DNA of 64,000 bases from Bog-756 sp963699105 (GCA_963699105.1 CAVOTI010000001.1:248001-312000), one strand, 5' to 3'; shown: positions 1 to 10,449, counted from the stretch's first letter. A program made the numbers and translations. Notes: a model not told the origin generated them from the letters alone.

Positions 1-543
1 GAGCAGTTGGCGGAGCTCGGGTGGCTCGAACAGGTGGATGTGGAAGGGGTTCTCGAAGTCGGCGGGGGCGTTGGGGGTGAGGAAGAACACCGTCCCGTCG
101 GCGGCCAGTACCCGGGCCAGCTCGCCCACGTGCCCCTCGGGATCGTCGAAGTGCTCGATGAGGTGGGAGGAGCACGCCCACCGGAAGCTGCCCTGGGCCA
201 GGCCCAGGGCCAGGGCGTTGGTCCTCACCACGTGGAGCCCCTCCGGGCCCCACCGGTGGGCGGCGGCCCCGACCGCCTCGGCGCTGTAGTCGCCCCCCAC
301 CACCGTCCGGTCGGCCGACAGGAACCGGGCCGACTCGAATCCCTCGCCGCATCCCACGTCCAGCATGGGGCCCGGCCCCAGACGCTCGATCACCGTCCGG
401 TACCCGGCGGCGTGGAGGGCGAGCAACGAGTCAGGGGTGACCCCCTCCTTGGGCCGCTCGCCGGTCAGGCGCCGGGCCGGTCCCTGACGACGGGCGGTAC
501 CGAGCGCTCCGTGGTGGTCCGGGTCGGACGTCTGGCTGGTCAT
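1..543 (-). CDS. SAM-dependent methyltransferase, C-terminus off window
   Basis: Reading leftward from the ATG at 543, the frame stays open to the window edge, giving at least 181 residues. It has a class I methyltransferase fold: the SAM-binding motif I reads MLDVGCGEGFES, and a later HLIEHFDDPEGHVGELARVL segment matches the motif IV/post-motif region. A GGGGAG Shine-Dalgarno lies just upstream of the ATG. The start overlaps the upstream end of the oppositely oriented arabinofuranosyltransferase frame, so the two genes diverge with almost no spacer. Next to glycan genes it may methylate an envelope sugar or lipid carrier, but the substrate is unknown. Confidence 0.8.
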   Translation of the reverse strand, partial: MTSQTSDPDHHGALGTARRQGPARRLTGERPKEGVTPDSLLALHAAGYRTVIERLGPGPMLDVGCGEGFESARFLSADRTVVGGDYSAEAVGAAAHRWGPEGLHVVRTNALALGLAQGSFRWACSSHLIEHFDDPEGHVGELARVLAADGTVFFLTPNAPADFENPFHIHLFEPPELRQLL

Positions 544-634
544 GGGGGCTCCCCGTGGTGTCGTTGGCACGTCGTGGCCCCGGGTCGAGCCGGCACCTTT
601 GCGACCTTCGGGTTGCCTACACTACCGATCACTC

Positions 635-3600
635 GTGCCGGATCCTCCACCCACCCGCGTCGCGCCCCCGGGCGGTCCACCGGCCGCCCCGACGGGGCGG
701 ACCCGTCTGCTGGCCACCCGGCTCCGGTCCACCGGCCGCCTCCGGACGGTGGTCGACTACTGCCTGGTGGCCGTGGCCGCCTTCGTCCCCATGCTGGCGT
801 CCCAGCCCGGTGTGGTGACCGACGACACCAAGACCTACCTCTACCTCGACCCGGGGCGCTACGTGCGCCAGGCGGTGTCGCTGTGGGACCCCCAGGTGGC
901 GATGGGGACGGTGACCCACGAGAACATCGGCTACCTCCTGCCCATGGGCCCGTTCTACTGGGCCCTGGCCGAGCTCCACGTCCCCCTGTGGGTGGCCCAG
1001 CGCCTGTGGATGGGCCTGCTCCTGTTCGGGGCGGGGGCCGGGGCCCTCTATCTGTGCCGCGCCATCGGGCTGTCGGGGCCGGGTCGCTACGTGACCACGC
1101 TGGGTTTCATGTTCACGCCCTACGTGCTCCAGTACGCCGGGCGCATCTCGGTGATCCTGATGCCGTGGGCCGGGCTGCCGTGGATGGTGGCCTTCGTCAT
1201 CCTGGCCGTCCGCCGGGGGGGCTGGAGGTACCCGGCCCTGTTCGCCCTGGTGGTGGCCCTGGTCAGCGGGATCAACGCCAGCTCCATCCTCTACGTCGGC
1301 ATCGCCCCCGTCCTGTGGCTCCCCTATGTGGTGCTGGTCGTCCACCAGGCCACCTGGCGACGGGTGTGGGGGGTGGCATGGAAGATCGGGCTGCTCAGCG
1401 CCCTGGTGTCGCTGTGGTGGGCGGTCGGCCTGCAGGTGGAGGCGGCCTACGGGATCAACGTCCTCAAGTACACCGAGACGGTGCCGTCCACCAGCACCGC
1501 CTCGCTGGCCTCGGAGATCATCCGCGGTCTCGGGTACTGGTACTTCTACGGTGCCGACCGGGTCGGACCGTGGACCCAGACCTCCATCGACTACACCCAG
1601 AACGTCTGGTTGATCGCCGCCAGCTTCCTGGTCCCGGTCCTGGCCTTCGTGGCCGCGGTGTTCTCGCGGTGGCGCCACCGCGCCTACTTCGTGCTGATCG
1701 CCGTGGTCGGCATGGTGCTGGCCGTGGGTCCCTACCCCTACACCGACCCCTCGTCGGTCGGCTCGGTGATCAAGGCCTTCATGGTCGACACCACCGCCGG
1801 GCTGGCCCTGCGGTCCACCGACCGGGCCTCCCCGTTGATCATCCTCAGCCTGGCGGTGTTCCTGGGAGCCGGGGTGAGCGCGGTGGTGAACCGGGTCCAC
1901 CGCACCGGCCTGGTCGTCGGGGGCTTGGCCGCCGCCGCCGTCTTGGCCGCATCCACCCCGTTGTGGACCGGGGGGATCATCGCCAACGGGTTCACCCAAC
2001 CGGCCGTGCCCCCCCTCTACGTCCGCCAGGCGGCCGCCGCCCTCGACAAGGTGAACAAGTCGACCAGGGTCTACGCCCTCCCGGGGAACAACTTCGCCGC
2101 CTACCGGTGGGGGGACACCATCGACACCGTCTACCCGGGCCTGATGACCCGGCCCTTCGTCACCCACGAGCAGCAGATCATGGGCTCGGTGGCCACCGCC
2201 GACGTGCTCCAGGCGGTCGACACCCCGCTGCAGGACGGTGTCATGAACTGGAACGCCCTGGCCCCGATGGCTTCCCTCATGAGTGCCGGCAACATCCTGG
2301 TCCAGTACGACCAGGCCTACGAGCGCTACGGCACACCCAACCCCCAGCAGCTGGCCGACGACCTGGCCGTGACCCCGCCCGGGCTGAGCGACCCTGTCGG
2401 CTACGGCAAGCCGCAGGCGAACATCTCGCTCATCCCCTGGTTCGACGAGGCCTGGTTGACCCGGCCGGCCAACCAGGGGTGGACCGCTCCCCTGGTCTCC
2501 TACACGGTGGCCGATCCCCGCCCGGTGGTCAGGACCGAGTCGACGGCCACTCCCCTGGTGGTGGACGGGGACGCCTCGGGCCTGGTCAGCGCCTCGTCGG
2601 TCGGGCTCCTGGCCGGCAACCCCGCCATCCTCTATGCCGGGACCCTCGACCTCGACCACCGACTGGCCAAGGAGACGCTGAGCAAGCCGGCCGACCTGGT
2701 GGTCACCGACACCAACCGCAAGGAGGGGTTCGAATGGAACTCCCTCAGCGAGAACACCGGGTACACCGAGACGGCCTCCCAGCCGCCCGACACCTCCGAC
2801 CCGAGCGACTACCCCATCGACCCGTTCCCCGGGGCCCCGTCCGACGCCCAGACCACCGCCGTGCTCCAGGGGATCTCGTCGGTGACGGCCAGCTCCTACG
2901 GATCGTCGATCACCTACCTGCCCGAGGACCAGCCGGCCGCCGCCCTCGACGGAAACCTGCAGACGGCCTGGTTGGACGGGTCGTTCGGCGATCCGCGGGG
3001 CCAGTGGTGGCAGGTCGACCTCGACCGTAGCCGCACCGAGTCGTCGGTGCGGCTGGTCCAGCCCCAGACCGGCGACCCCGACCGGTGGATCACCAAGGTG
3101 ACCCTGACCTTCGACGGGGGTCGTCCGGTCACCGCCGTGCTGGGCCCGGCGTCACGCCAGCCGAGCGGCCAGCAGATCTCGTTCTCCCCCCGGTCGTTCA
3201 CCACGCTGCGTCTCACCGTCGCCGGGGTCGGCCACGTGGCCCACGACGACATCCCGGTGGACTCGAGGAGCTCGGTGGGCTTCGCCGAGGTGGAGATCCC
3301 CGGGATCTCGGTGCACGAGACCATCGCCATGCCCCAAGACCTCCTGCGCCAGGCGGGGACCGCTTCCCTCTCCGACCGGCTCACCCTGGTGATGACCCGG
3401 CTCCGGGCCTCGGGGGTTCCACCGAGGTCCGACACCGAGACCTCGCTGGCCCGGTCGTTCTGGCTTCCCACCCGGCGCACCTTCTCGGTGACCGGGAACG
3501 CCCGCATCTCGGCGCTGATCCCCGACGACGAGATCGACCGGCTGGTGGGGCGTCCGGGGGCCGACCACACCGGCATCGTGGCCTACTCGCTCGGACGGCT

Positions 3601-5332
3601 GCCCGGCGACCTGCGGGCCGGGGCCATCGCCACCCTGGACGGGAACCCGGGCACGGCGTGGTCGCCGGGCTTCGGCGCCACCCATCAGGCCGGGCAGTGG
3701 CTGCAGTACACGTTGGCCTCGCCGATCACCTTCGATCAGCTGAACCTCCAGATCCTGGCGGACGGCGAGCACTCGGTCCCCACCCGGATGACCGTCGCCA
3801 CCGACAGCGGAAGCACCACCTTCACCCTCCCGGCCATCGCCGACAGCCCGGTGGCCGGGTCGGTGGTGGACGTGCCCGAGCGGTTCCCGGCCCTCACCGG
3901 TTCGAGCATCCGGATCACCTTCGACGACGTCCGGTTGGAGGACACGCCGAACTACTACTCGGAGTCGCCCATCGCCATGCCCCTGGGGGTGGCCGCCGTG
4001 GGCATCCCGGGTCTGCAGGCCGCCCCGGTCCCCGCCACCATGCCCGGCACGTGCCGCGACAACCTGGTGGCGGTGGACGGCAAGCCGGTGTGGATCTCCG
4101 TCACCGGGACCACCGCCTCCGCCCTCGACCGCCAGGCACTGACCGTGTCGTTGTGCGGACCCGACGCCGGCGGGTTGATCCTCGGTCCCGGAACCCACAC
4201 CCTGACCTCGGTGGCCGGCCAGACCAGCGGCTTCGATATCGACCAGCTGGCCCTCGACTCGGCGCCGGGTGGCGGGGCCATGCCGCTGGCCGACGCCACC
4301 ACGCTGGCGGCTCCACCGGTGTCGTCGTCCCCCCAGACCCACGTGGTGAGCCAGTCGGCCACCTCGATCCATCTGACTCTCGACGGGGTGGACACCGGCC
4401 GGGGGGCGGCCCCCTTCTACCTGGTCCTCGGCCAGAGCATCAACCGGGGGTGGAAGGCCACCGTGACCGGGGCCGGCGACCTCGGGACCCCCGTGCTCAT
4501 CGACGGCTTCGCCAACGGGTGGCGGATCGACCCGTCGACCCTCGGCCCCGCCGTCCACGACGGGAAGATCTCGGTGGTGTTCACCTGGCAGCCGCAGCGA
4601 TCGGTCGACGTGGCCCTGATCGTGTCGGTGGTGGCCATCGTCGCCTGTGTGGTCCTGGCCCTGTGGCCGGTCAGCCGCCGCCGGAGGAGGAAGGGGACGA
4701 CGGCCGGCCGGCACCGCCGCCGGGCCGGGACGCTGCCCTCCGACCGATCCGGCCCGATCACCGCCCCGGTCCCGTTCCCATCGGGCGACGGCGACGGCCC
4801 CGATCGACCGACCCTGGCCCTCCCGTTCCGGGACGACGGCCCACCGGCCACGGTGCTGGTGGCGTTGGTGGGCGGGGTCGTCACCGGGGCCGTGGCCGGG
4901 GCCATCGCCTCGGCGGCGGCCGGCCTGGCCGTCGGGGTGGCCACGGCGTTGGTGCTGCTGGTGCCCCGCCTGCGGATCGTCCTCGGGGTGGTGGCCATCG
5001 CCGGCATCGTCGCCGCCGGTGCCTATGTCGCCCTCCATCAACACGCCGACCAGGTGCCCCCCGGCGGCGACTGGACGATGTCCTTCGGCACGGCCAGCGG
5101 GCTGGCGTGGGCCGGAGTGGTGTTCCTGGGCGCCGATGCCGTGGTCGACGTGGTCCTGCGGGCCTGCCGGGCGAGGTCCGGTCCGGACGGGTCCGACCAG
5201 AGGGACGGAGACGGGGACGGACCCGGTCCGGGGAGCGCCGGGCCTTCCGGACCGAGCGACGACGATCCCCGCCTGACCGCGGGCCGGCCGGCGTCGGTCC
5301 CGGAAATCCGCGGGGGGCCGGGGGCGCCCTGA
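635..5332 (+). CDS. AftD-like alpha-(1->3)-arabinofuranosyltransferase (GT-C, DUF3367 family)
   Basis: Very large membrane protein, about 1565 aa from the GTG at 635. The N-terminal third is a multi-spanning GT-C region beginning with an acidic TDDTKTYLYLDP segment near residue 60, the region that carries the catalytic acidic residue in this family. The middle holds two discoidin/F5-8C-like carbohydrate-binding modules (about residues 750-870 and 980-1115, with AALDGNLQTAWLDG and ATLDGNPGTAWSPG). Several hydrophobic helices follow near the C-terminus, with a charged tail. In mycobacteria AftD adds arabinofuranose to arabinogalactan/lipoarabinomannan from decaprenyl-phosphoarabinose. An upstream in-frame ATG at 542 would overlap the divergent methyltransferase start, so GTG 635 is preferred; TACACT at 618-623 is a possible -10. 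Confidence 0.85.
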   Translation: MPDPPPTRVAPPGGPPAAPTGRTRLLATRLRSTGRLRTVVDYCLVAVAAFVPMLASQPGVVTDDTKTYLYLDPGRYVRQAVSLWDPQVAMGTVTHENIGYLLPMGPFYWALAELHVPLWVAQRLWMGLLLFGAGAGALYLCRAIGLSGPGRYVTTLGFMFTPYVLQYAGRISVILMPWAGLPWMVAFVILAVRRGGWRYPALFALVVALVSGINASSILYVGIAPVLWLPYVVLVVHQATWRRVWGVAWKIGLLSALVSLWWAVGLQVEAAYGINVLKYTETVPSTSTASLASEIIRGLGYWYFYGADRVGPWTQTSIDYTQNVWLIAASFLVPVLAFVAAVFSRWRHRAYFVLIAVVGMVLAVGPYPYTDPSSVGSVIKAFMVDTTAGLALRSTDRASPLIILSLAVFLGAGVSAVVNRVHRTGLVVGGLAAAAVLAASTPLWTGGIIANGFTQPAVPPLYVRQAAAALDKVNKSTRVYALPGNNFAAYRWGDTIDTVYPGLMTRPFVTHEQQIMGSVATADVLQAVDTPLQDGVMNWNALAPMASLMSAGNILVQYDQAYERYGTPNPQQLADDLAVTPPGLSDPVGYGKPQANISLIPWFDEAWLTRPANQGWTAPLVSYTVADPRPVVRTESTATPLVVDGDASGLVSASSVGLLAGNPAILYAGTLDLDHRLAKETLSKPADLVVTDTNRKEGFEWNSLSENTGYTETASQPPDTSDPSDYPIDPFPGAPSDAQTTAVLQGISSVTASSYGSSITYLPEDQPAAALDGNLQTAWLDGSFGDPRGQWWQVDLDRSRTESSVRLVQPQTGDPDRWITKVTLTFDGGRPVTAVLGPASRQPSGQQISFSPRSFTTLRLTVAGVGHVAHDDIPVDSRSSVGFAEVEIPGISVHETIAMPQDLLRQAGTASLSDRLTLVMTRLRASGVPPRSDTETSLARSFWLPTRRTFSVTGNARISALIPDDEIDRLVGRPGADHTGIVAYSLGRLPGDLRAGAIATLDGNPGTAWSPGFGATHQAGQWLQYTLASPITFDQLNLQILADGEHSVPTRMTVATDSGSTTFTLPAIADSPVAGSVVDVPERFPALTGSSIRITFDDVRLEDTPNYYSESPIAMPLGVAAVGIPGLQAAPVPATMPGTCRDNLVAVDGKPVWISVTGTTASALDRQALTVSLCGPDAGGLILGPGTHTLTSVAGQTSGFDIDQLALDSAPGGGAMPLADATTLAAPPVSSSPQTHVVSQSATSIHLTLDGVDTGRGAAPFYLVLGQSINRGWKATVTGAGDLGTPVLIDGFANGWRIDPSTLGPAVHDGKISVVFTWQPQRSVDVALIVSVVAIVACVVLALWPVSRRRRRKGTTAGRHRRRAGTLPSDRSGPITAPVPFPSGDGDGPDRPTLALPFRDDGPPATVLVALVGGVVTGAVAGAIASAAAGLAVGVATALVLLVPRLRIVLGVVAIAGIVAAGAYVALHQHADQVPPGGDWTMSFGTASGLAWAGVVFLGADAVVDVVLRACRARSGPDGSDQRDGDGDGPGPGSAGPSGPSDDDPRLTAGRPASVPEIRGGPGAP

Positions 5333-5359
5333 CGGGCCGGCCGGACGGGTCGGGCGGGT

Positions 5360-6718
5360 CTAGCCCCGGGTCATCTCCTCGCGCCACAGGGCCTCGGCCC
5401 CGAGGGCGGCCAGCGTTCTCCGGGCGGTGGCATCCCAGGTGAAGCGGGCGGCGTGCTCCGCGGCGGCGATGCCGAGCCGCTTGCGCAGCACCTCGTCGCG
5501 GAGCAGGGCGTCCAGCCCCCGGACCAGGTCGGCGGGGTCGTCGGCCAGGATGCCCGTCACCCCGTCCAGTACGGCGTCCCGGTGGCCGCTGATGCTCGAG
5601 ACCACCGACGGGGTCCCGCACGCCCCGGCCTCGGTGACGGTCATCCCCCACCCCTCGCGCAGCGAGGTGGAGGCCAGCACCCAGGCCCGGCGGTAGAGGG
5701 CGATGAGCTTGTCCTCGGGGAGGTAGCCGGGAAGCGAGATCCACGACTCTGCTCCCCGACGCCGGATCAGGTCCTCGAGGGCGGGGCGCTCGTAGCCTTC
5801 GCCGGCGATCACCGCCTGGAGATCGGGATGGTCGTGCTTGGCCGTCACCAGGGACTCGATCAGCAGGTGGAACTGCTTGACCGGCACCAGGCGGCCCACC
5901 GCCACCACCAGGGGCACGTCGGATCGCTCGCCGGCCGGCGAGAACTGGGGTTCGACACCGGGTGGCGCCACCGTCACCTGGTCGACCGGGATCCGGAGGC
6001 GCTGGACGATCTCCTGCTTGGACGACGCCGAAAGGGTGACGATCCGACTGCGCCGGTAGACCGGGGGTGCGGCCCGGTGCTCGATGGCGTACCCGCACTC
6101 GGCCATCCCGGTGGGCAGCACCATCTTCCACATCTCGGCGTGCACGTGGTGGAGGAACACGATGGTCGGGCAGTGGGCCCACAGCGGGGAGAAGAAAGGC
6201 ATCCCGTTCCAGATCTCCACCAGACCGTCCCCGGTGCCGATCCGGCCGAGGGCGCCCGACAGGATCGTCCGGGGGAACACCGAGTAGCGACCGGCCCGGC
6301 GGACGACCCGGTAGCCGTTCCGGCGTATGACCGGCCGACTGTCGGGCACCGACGAGGTGGTCATGGAGAGGTCGAGGCCGGCCCGTGACCAGGCGGACAT
6401 CACCCGGTTGGCGTGGAGCTCGGACCCGCCGGCCTCGGGATCGTCGAAATCGCGCCACGCCACCACGTCGATGCGCTTGAGGCCGGACCGCTCGGCGATC
6501 TCACCGATCGACATGCCGTCGAACGGCCCCAGCGAAGTGGCTACCGAGGGCAGGGCTCTCCCACCGGGTAGCCGGAATCCCAGCGTGGGGGCCGTCCCGT
6601 CCACCGTCTGGCCGTCGAGATCGGGCACCGAGGCCAGGGGTGGAAAGTCCTTGTCGGTCAGGTCCGGGTCCACGCCGCTAATCGGCGCCGCACCCCCCTC
6701 CCCGGTCACAGGCCTCAT
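5360..6718 (-). CDS. GT4-family glycosyltransferase (GT-B)
   Basis: Protein of 452 aa with a GT-B fold. The N-terminal domain carries DFDDPEAGGSELHANRV, the acceptor-side start typical of GT4 enzymes. The C-terminal nucleotide-sugar domain has AVGRLVPVKQFHLLIES and the EX7E motif in REGWGMTVTEAGACGTPSV near residue 355. It is cytoplasmic or peripheral and retaining, and uses an NDP-sugar. A GGGGGAG Shine-Dalgarno sits about 9 nt before the ATG at 6718. It converges on the AftD-like gene and is followed on the same strand by the flippase, so it probably builds the lipid-linked glycan that the flippase exports. The sugar specificity cannot be read from sequence. Confidence 0.88.
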   Translation of the reverse strand: MRPVTGEGGAAPISGVDPDLTDKDFPPLASVPDLDGQTVDGTAPTLGFRLPGGRALPSVATSLGPFDGMSIGEIAERSGLKRIDVVAWRDFDDPEAGGSELHANRVMSAWSRAGLDLSMTTSSVPDSRPVIRRNGYRVVRRAGRYSVFPRTILSGALGRIGTGDGLVEIWNGMPFFSPLWAHCPTIVFLHHVHAEMWKMVLPTGMAECGYAIEHRAAPPVYRRSRIVTLSASSKQEIVQRLRIPVDQVTVAPPGVEPQFSPAGERSDVPLVVAVGRLVPVKQFHLLIESLVTAKHDHPDLQAVIAGEGYERPALEDLIRRRGAESWISLPGYLPEDKLIALYRRAWVLASTSLREGWGMTVTEAGACGTPSVVSSISGHRDAVLDGVTGILADDPADLVRGLDALLRDEVLRKRLGIAAAEHAARFTWDATARRTLAALGAEALWREEMTRG

Positions 6719-6821
6719 GCTCGGACTCCCCCCCGTTGCCCTCTGATGCTGGCGACTTGCCTCTTTCTCACGTGCCAGTCTACCGGCAACCAGCGTTTTT
6801 CACAGTTTCTTGGGAAGCCGG

Positions 6822-8492
6822 CTACGACTGGACGGACCAGTCGGCGGCCCCGGTCCGCCGCCGGCGGCCGGCGGGAATGTGCCAGCTGTGGCGGCCGTGC
6901 CGACGGTGGATGGCCAGGAAGGCGATGGCCATACCGAGGGCCAGTATCCCCTGGGCCACCAGGTCGGCCCGGGCGGTGGGAACGATGTGGCCGTGGGCCA
7001 GGCTGATCAGTCCGAGGGCCAGCGACGAGCCGGCCGCCAGCAGCACCACGATCCAGCGGGATCCGGTCCCGAACAGGTAGTTGGTGATGAGGACCGAGAT
7101 CGACAGGAAGATCATGGCGCCGACCAGCGAGGCAAAGGCCGGCGCCCCGGCGCTGAGCTTGGCCGAGAAGATCAGGGTCAGGAACTGGCGGGGCACGAAG
7201 ACCGCGATGACCAGGAGCAACCCGGACGGCACGGCCAGGAAGATGAGGGTAACCCCCAGCTGGCGCACGGCATGTCCACCCTCGTTCCACCGGATGGTGG
7301 CCTCGGGAAGCAGGTAGGCCCCGAGGGCCAGGGCGCCGAAGACGAGGGCCTTGGATGCCACGGAGATGGCGGCGTAGGGACCGACGTTGGCGTGGTCGAG
7401 CCGGCCCAACAGGATCACATCGGCGTTCTGGAGCAACCCGAGGAGGGCCAGGCCCACGAAGGCGGCGGACACGTCGGCCATCAGCCTCCTCCGCACCAGG
7501 GCGGTGTCGGCCCCGGGGTCGAAGGGCGCCGCCGACCGGGGTCCCTGCATCCCGGCTCCGTTCGACCCGACTCCGTTCGACCCGGCCCCGTTCGACCCGG
7601 CGTCGGCCGGTTGGGTGGCGGTGGCCGGGGTCTCCGCCCAGGCCCGTGAGGCCAGCCACCGGACATGGACGGTGGCCGCCACCTCGCTGACGAAGACCCC
7701 CAGGGCGTAGCCGGCCACTCCCAGGTGGGCAGCCACCAATACCAGCACCAGGCCGGTGCGTACCGAGCCCTCGAGCAGCAGGTTGCCGGCCAGGGGCCGG
7801 TAACTGCGGTGGGCCTGGAGCAGTCCGCGGTCCACGCACAGGAGGATCCAGATGCCCGCCGCCACCAAAATCAGGACGATGCCGTCGCTGTTGGGCAGCG
7901 ACAGCTGGCGGGCGATCCACCCCTGGAGGGCCAGGACCACGACCAGCTCGACGGCGATGGCGGCCACCAGGATGCGGTGGACCCGGGCGATCCACCCCCG
8001 CACCAGGTGGCCGCGGCCGGCGTTGTGGAGGGCGGTGACCCGCCGGACCACTCCCACCAGCACGGCCGAGCCGGGCATGGACAGGATGAAGAAGAGTCCG
8101 AGCAATTGGGCGATGGCCCCGTAAGCCTGGGGGGTCACCAGACGGGCCACCGCCACCACCACCAGGGCCGATGCCCCGTTGACCACCAGTCCGGCCACGG
8201 CCACCGGGCCGGCCTGGCTGAGGCCGGCCCGGATGGAGTCACGGGCGGGGGCGGGCCCCGACTCGAGACCGCCGGGGGGAAGGGTAATCATCGATCCGCC
8301 GGCCACGGCGATGCCGACGGCCGGGGACATCGACACCGACTCGGCCACCGGTTCGACCACCTGGTCGATCTCGTCGAGGATGACCTCGAGGCCGGCGGCC
8401 GGGGTGCCGGAGGTGCCGGCCGAGGGGCCGGGCCCGACCGTGCCCGGGCTGTCCTGCGGGGACCGGTTGGGCGGACTATCCGGTTCGGTCAC
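6822..8492 (-). CDS. MOP-superfamily polysaccharide flippase (Wzx/MurJ-like)
   Basis: Integral membrane protein of about 556 aa from a GTG at 8492. A hydrophilic N-terminal stretch of some 80 residues precedes about 12-14 predicted membrane helices, e.g. AGLVVNGASALVVVAVARLV and SVLVGVV-type segments, with the internal two-fold pattern typical of oligosaccharide flippases. A short Ser/Asn/Gly-rich insertion near residue 300 contains a GSNGVGSNGAG repeat, and its DNA is correspondingly repetitive around 7555-7600. The expected role is to flip an undecaprenyl- or decaprenyl-linked glycan to the outer face. It sits between a GT4 enzyme and a UGM-like flavoprotein on the same strand, consistent with an envelope glycan operon. 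The exact start is uncertain. Confidence 0.82.
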   Translation of the reverse strand: MTEPDSPPNRSPQDSPGTVGPGPSAGTSGTPAAGLEVILDEIDQVVEPVAESVSMSPAVGIAVAGGSMITLPPGGLESGPAPARDSIRAGLSQAGPVAVAGLVVNGASALVVVAVARLVTPQAYGAIAQLLGLFFILSMPGSAVLVGVVRRVTALHNAGRGHLVRGWIARVHRILVAAIAVELVVVLALQGWIARQLSLPNSDGIVLILVAAGIWILLCVDRGLLQAHRSYRPLAGNLLLEGSVRTGLVLVLVAAHLGVAGYALGVFVSEVAATVHVRWLASRAWAETPATATQPADAGSNGAGSNGVGSNGAGMQGPRSAAPFDPGADTALVRRRLMADVSAAFVGLALLGLLQNADVILLGRLDHANVGPYAAISVASKALVFGALALGAYLLPEATIRWNEGGHAVRQLGVTLIFLAVPSGLLLVIAVFVPRQFLTLIFSAKLSAGAPAFASLVGAMIFLSISVLITNYLFGTGSRWIVVLLAAGSSLALGLISLAHGHIVPTARADLVAQGILALGMAIAFLAIHRRHGRHSWHIPAGRRRRTGAADWSVQS

Positions 8493-8564
8493 AGGGAGGA
8501 GTCTCCACTAGCGGGAGGCCCGGGCTCAATTGCGCTCGAAACGGTCCGGGGCCCCGGTCAGGCA

Positions 8565-10136
8565 CTAGATGACGGCTTGCCGCGGGCGGTCGTCGCGGCG
8601 GGGCAGGATGGGTGCGTCCCGCCCGGTCGACCCGGCGCCCGAGCCGTCGGCCGGACCCGAGCGCCCACCGTGTTCCTCGTGGTACTCCTCTTCGACGTTC
8701 ACCGACCAGATGTCGTGGTTGGCGCCGTGGATGTTCTCGACGGTGAGCATGGCCGTGTACATCGAATGGTCCTGGTTGTTGTACTTGTGCATCCCGTTGC
8801 GCCCTACCGGGTGCACGTTGGGGGCATGGGTCTCGAACCAGCGGCGGATCACGTCCACGTTGTGGCGGTAGCTGTCGTCGTAGACCGGGTAGGCCTTGGG
8901 CATCCGCACCACGTAGCCCACCTCCACGTCGGGAGGATCGATCAGTCCGATGTGGGCCAGTTCCTTGGTGGCCAGGATGACCAACTCGTCATCGGAGCAC
9001 TCCCACAGTTCGTCACCCTCGAACACGAAGTACTCCATACCCAGGCAGGTGCGCCCGTCCTTCACCAGGTAGGGAGACCACGACCCGAAATTCTGGATGC
9101 GACCCACCTTCACCTCCGGGGAGTGGATGTAGATCCAGCTGTCGGGGAACCCGCGCTCGACCGGGACGACCAGGGCCACAGTGAGGAAGTCCCGGTAGTG
9201 GAGGTCGTCGGCGGCGGCCAGCACCTCGTCGGGCACCGGCGGATCGACGATGCGGGCCAGGGCGGTGAGGGGCATCGACGAGATCACGTGGGAGGCATCG
9301 ATCCGTTCGGTCTTCCTCCCCGAGGCCACGGTGACGGCCACCGCCGCCCCGTCCTCGACATGGACCACGGTGGCCGCCGTCTCCATGCGGACCGTGCCCC
9401 CCATGGCCATCACCTGGTCGGCGCAGTGCTCCCACATCATGCCCGGGCCGAACTTGGGGTACTCGAACTCCTCGATCAGACTGGTGACCTGCTTGGACTT
9501 GTCCCGTCGCTTGCCCACCACCGAAGACCGGATCGGCTCCCACACCGCGTCCCACAAGGACATGCCCTTGATCCGTTGTGCCCCCCAGTCGGCCGAGATC
9601 TCCGAGGCGGGGACGGCCCACACCTTCTCGTTGTAGGTCTTGAAGAAGTGGCGGTAGAAGCGCCAGCCGTAGTTGGAGACGATGTACCCCTCCAGCGTGG
9701 TCAGGTCCTTGGGCGGCCGGATGCGCACCCACAGGAAGGAGAGGCCGCACAGGAACGCCTCGATCAGGCCCAGGTTGGACAGTGCGTTCCCCAGCTTGAT
9801 CGGGTAGTCGTAGAACTTGCCGTCGTAGAAGATGCGGCTCATCCGGGGGCGCAGGAGGAAGTCCTCGGGCGGCAGCACCTCGTGCCAGAAGTCCTCGACC
9901 GGCTTGACCTTGGTGAAGAACCGGTGGCCGCCGATGTCGAAGCGCCACCCGTCGCGCTCCACCGAGCGGCTGATACCCCCCACCACCGAGTCCTCTTCGA
10001 CGACCACCACCGGGTCGCCGGCCTGGGCCAACCGCCGGGCGGCGGTCAGGCCGGCCGGCCCCCCGCCGATGACCACCACGGGAGTGCAGCCGGGAGTCCT
10101 CCCCGATGGGCCGCCGGTCTTGCCGTTGGTATCCAT
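8565..10136 (-). CDS. FAD-dependent oxidoreductase, UDP-galactopyranose-mutase-like
   Basis: The Rossmann FAD-binding motif VVVIGGGPAGLTAARRLAQAG lies right after the chosen ATG (10136), followed by GGISRSVERDGWRFDIGGHRFF, a segment shared by UDP-galactopyranose mutases and related NAD(P)/FAD oxidoreductases. The conserved C-terminal VGRNGMHKYNNQDHSMYTA motif also matches this group. Length is 523 aa from this start. The frame is open upstream to 10310, but those residues are low complexity and lack family similarity. Members of this group occur in polysaccharide gene clusters, where they isomerise or oxidise sugar nucleotides. Position beside the flippase supports a role in making the envelope sugar donor, possibly galactofuranose-like, but true mutase activity is not assured. 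Confidence 0.82.
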   Translation of the reverse strand: MDTNGKTGGPSGRTPGCTPVVVIGGGPAGLTAARRLAQAGDPVVVVEEDSVVGGISRSVERDGWRFDIGGHRFFTKVKPVEDFWHEVLPPEDFLLRPRMSRIFYDGKFYDYPIKLGNALSNLGLIEAFLCGLSFLWVRIRPPKDLTTLEGYIVSNYGWRFYRHFFKTYNEKVWAVPASEISADWGAQRIKGMSLWDAVWEPIRSSVVGKRRDKSKQVTSLIEEFEYPKFGPGMMWEHCADQVMAMGGTVRMETAATVVHVEDGAAVAVTVASGRKTERIDASHVISSMPLTALARIVDPPVPDEVLAAADDLHYRDFLTVALVVPVERGFPDSWIYIHSPEVKVGRIQNFGSWSPYLVKDGRTCLGMEYFVFEGDELWECSDDELVILATKELAHIGLIDPPDVEVGYVVRMPKAYPVYDDSYRHNVDVIRRWFETHAPNVHPVGRNGMHKYNNQDHSMYTAMLTVENIHGANHDIWSVNVEEEYHEEHGGRSGPADGSGAGSTGRDAPILPRRDDRPRQAVI

Positions 10137-10449
10137 GGCCCCCAAGGGCCCGCCCGCCCTTGCCTCGTCGTTCGCTGGTGCCACTGGGTGGTCCGTTCTC
10201 CTCTGGATGTCCGGGGGCCGGGACTCGCCCTCCCCTTGCTGGCTCAACGTTCCCGCCCGGGCGGTGGGCCCGGCCGAGCGTGAGATCCGGTTCGGCGGGC
10301 CGGACGTCACAGGGGGACCTCGGTGTTTGGCAACGTTGGTGAGGATAGTGGCTCTACCCGGTGTTTAGGCGGAACCACACTCCTGGGGCCGGACCCGGAC
10401 CGGTCCGGGAGCAGCCCCCGGGCCGGAACGGGCCCGGGTCAGGGCCGGG

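Noticed and set aside
7..3030. Very long open frames overlapping the AftD-like gene in other frames and on the opposite strand
   Set aside because: They are artefacts of extreme third-position GC: Arg/Gly/Pro/His-rich, no domains, no start signals. The AftD frame has clear domains throughout.
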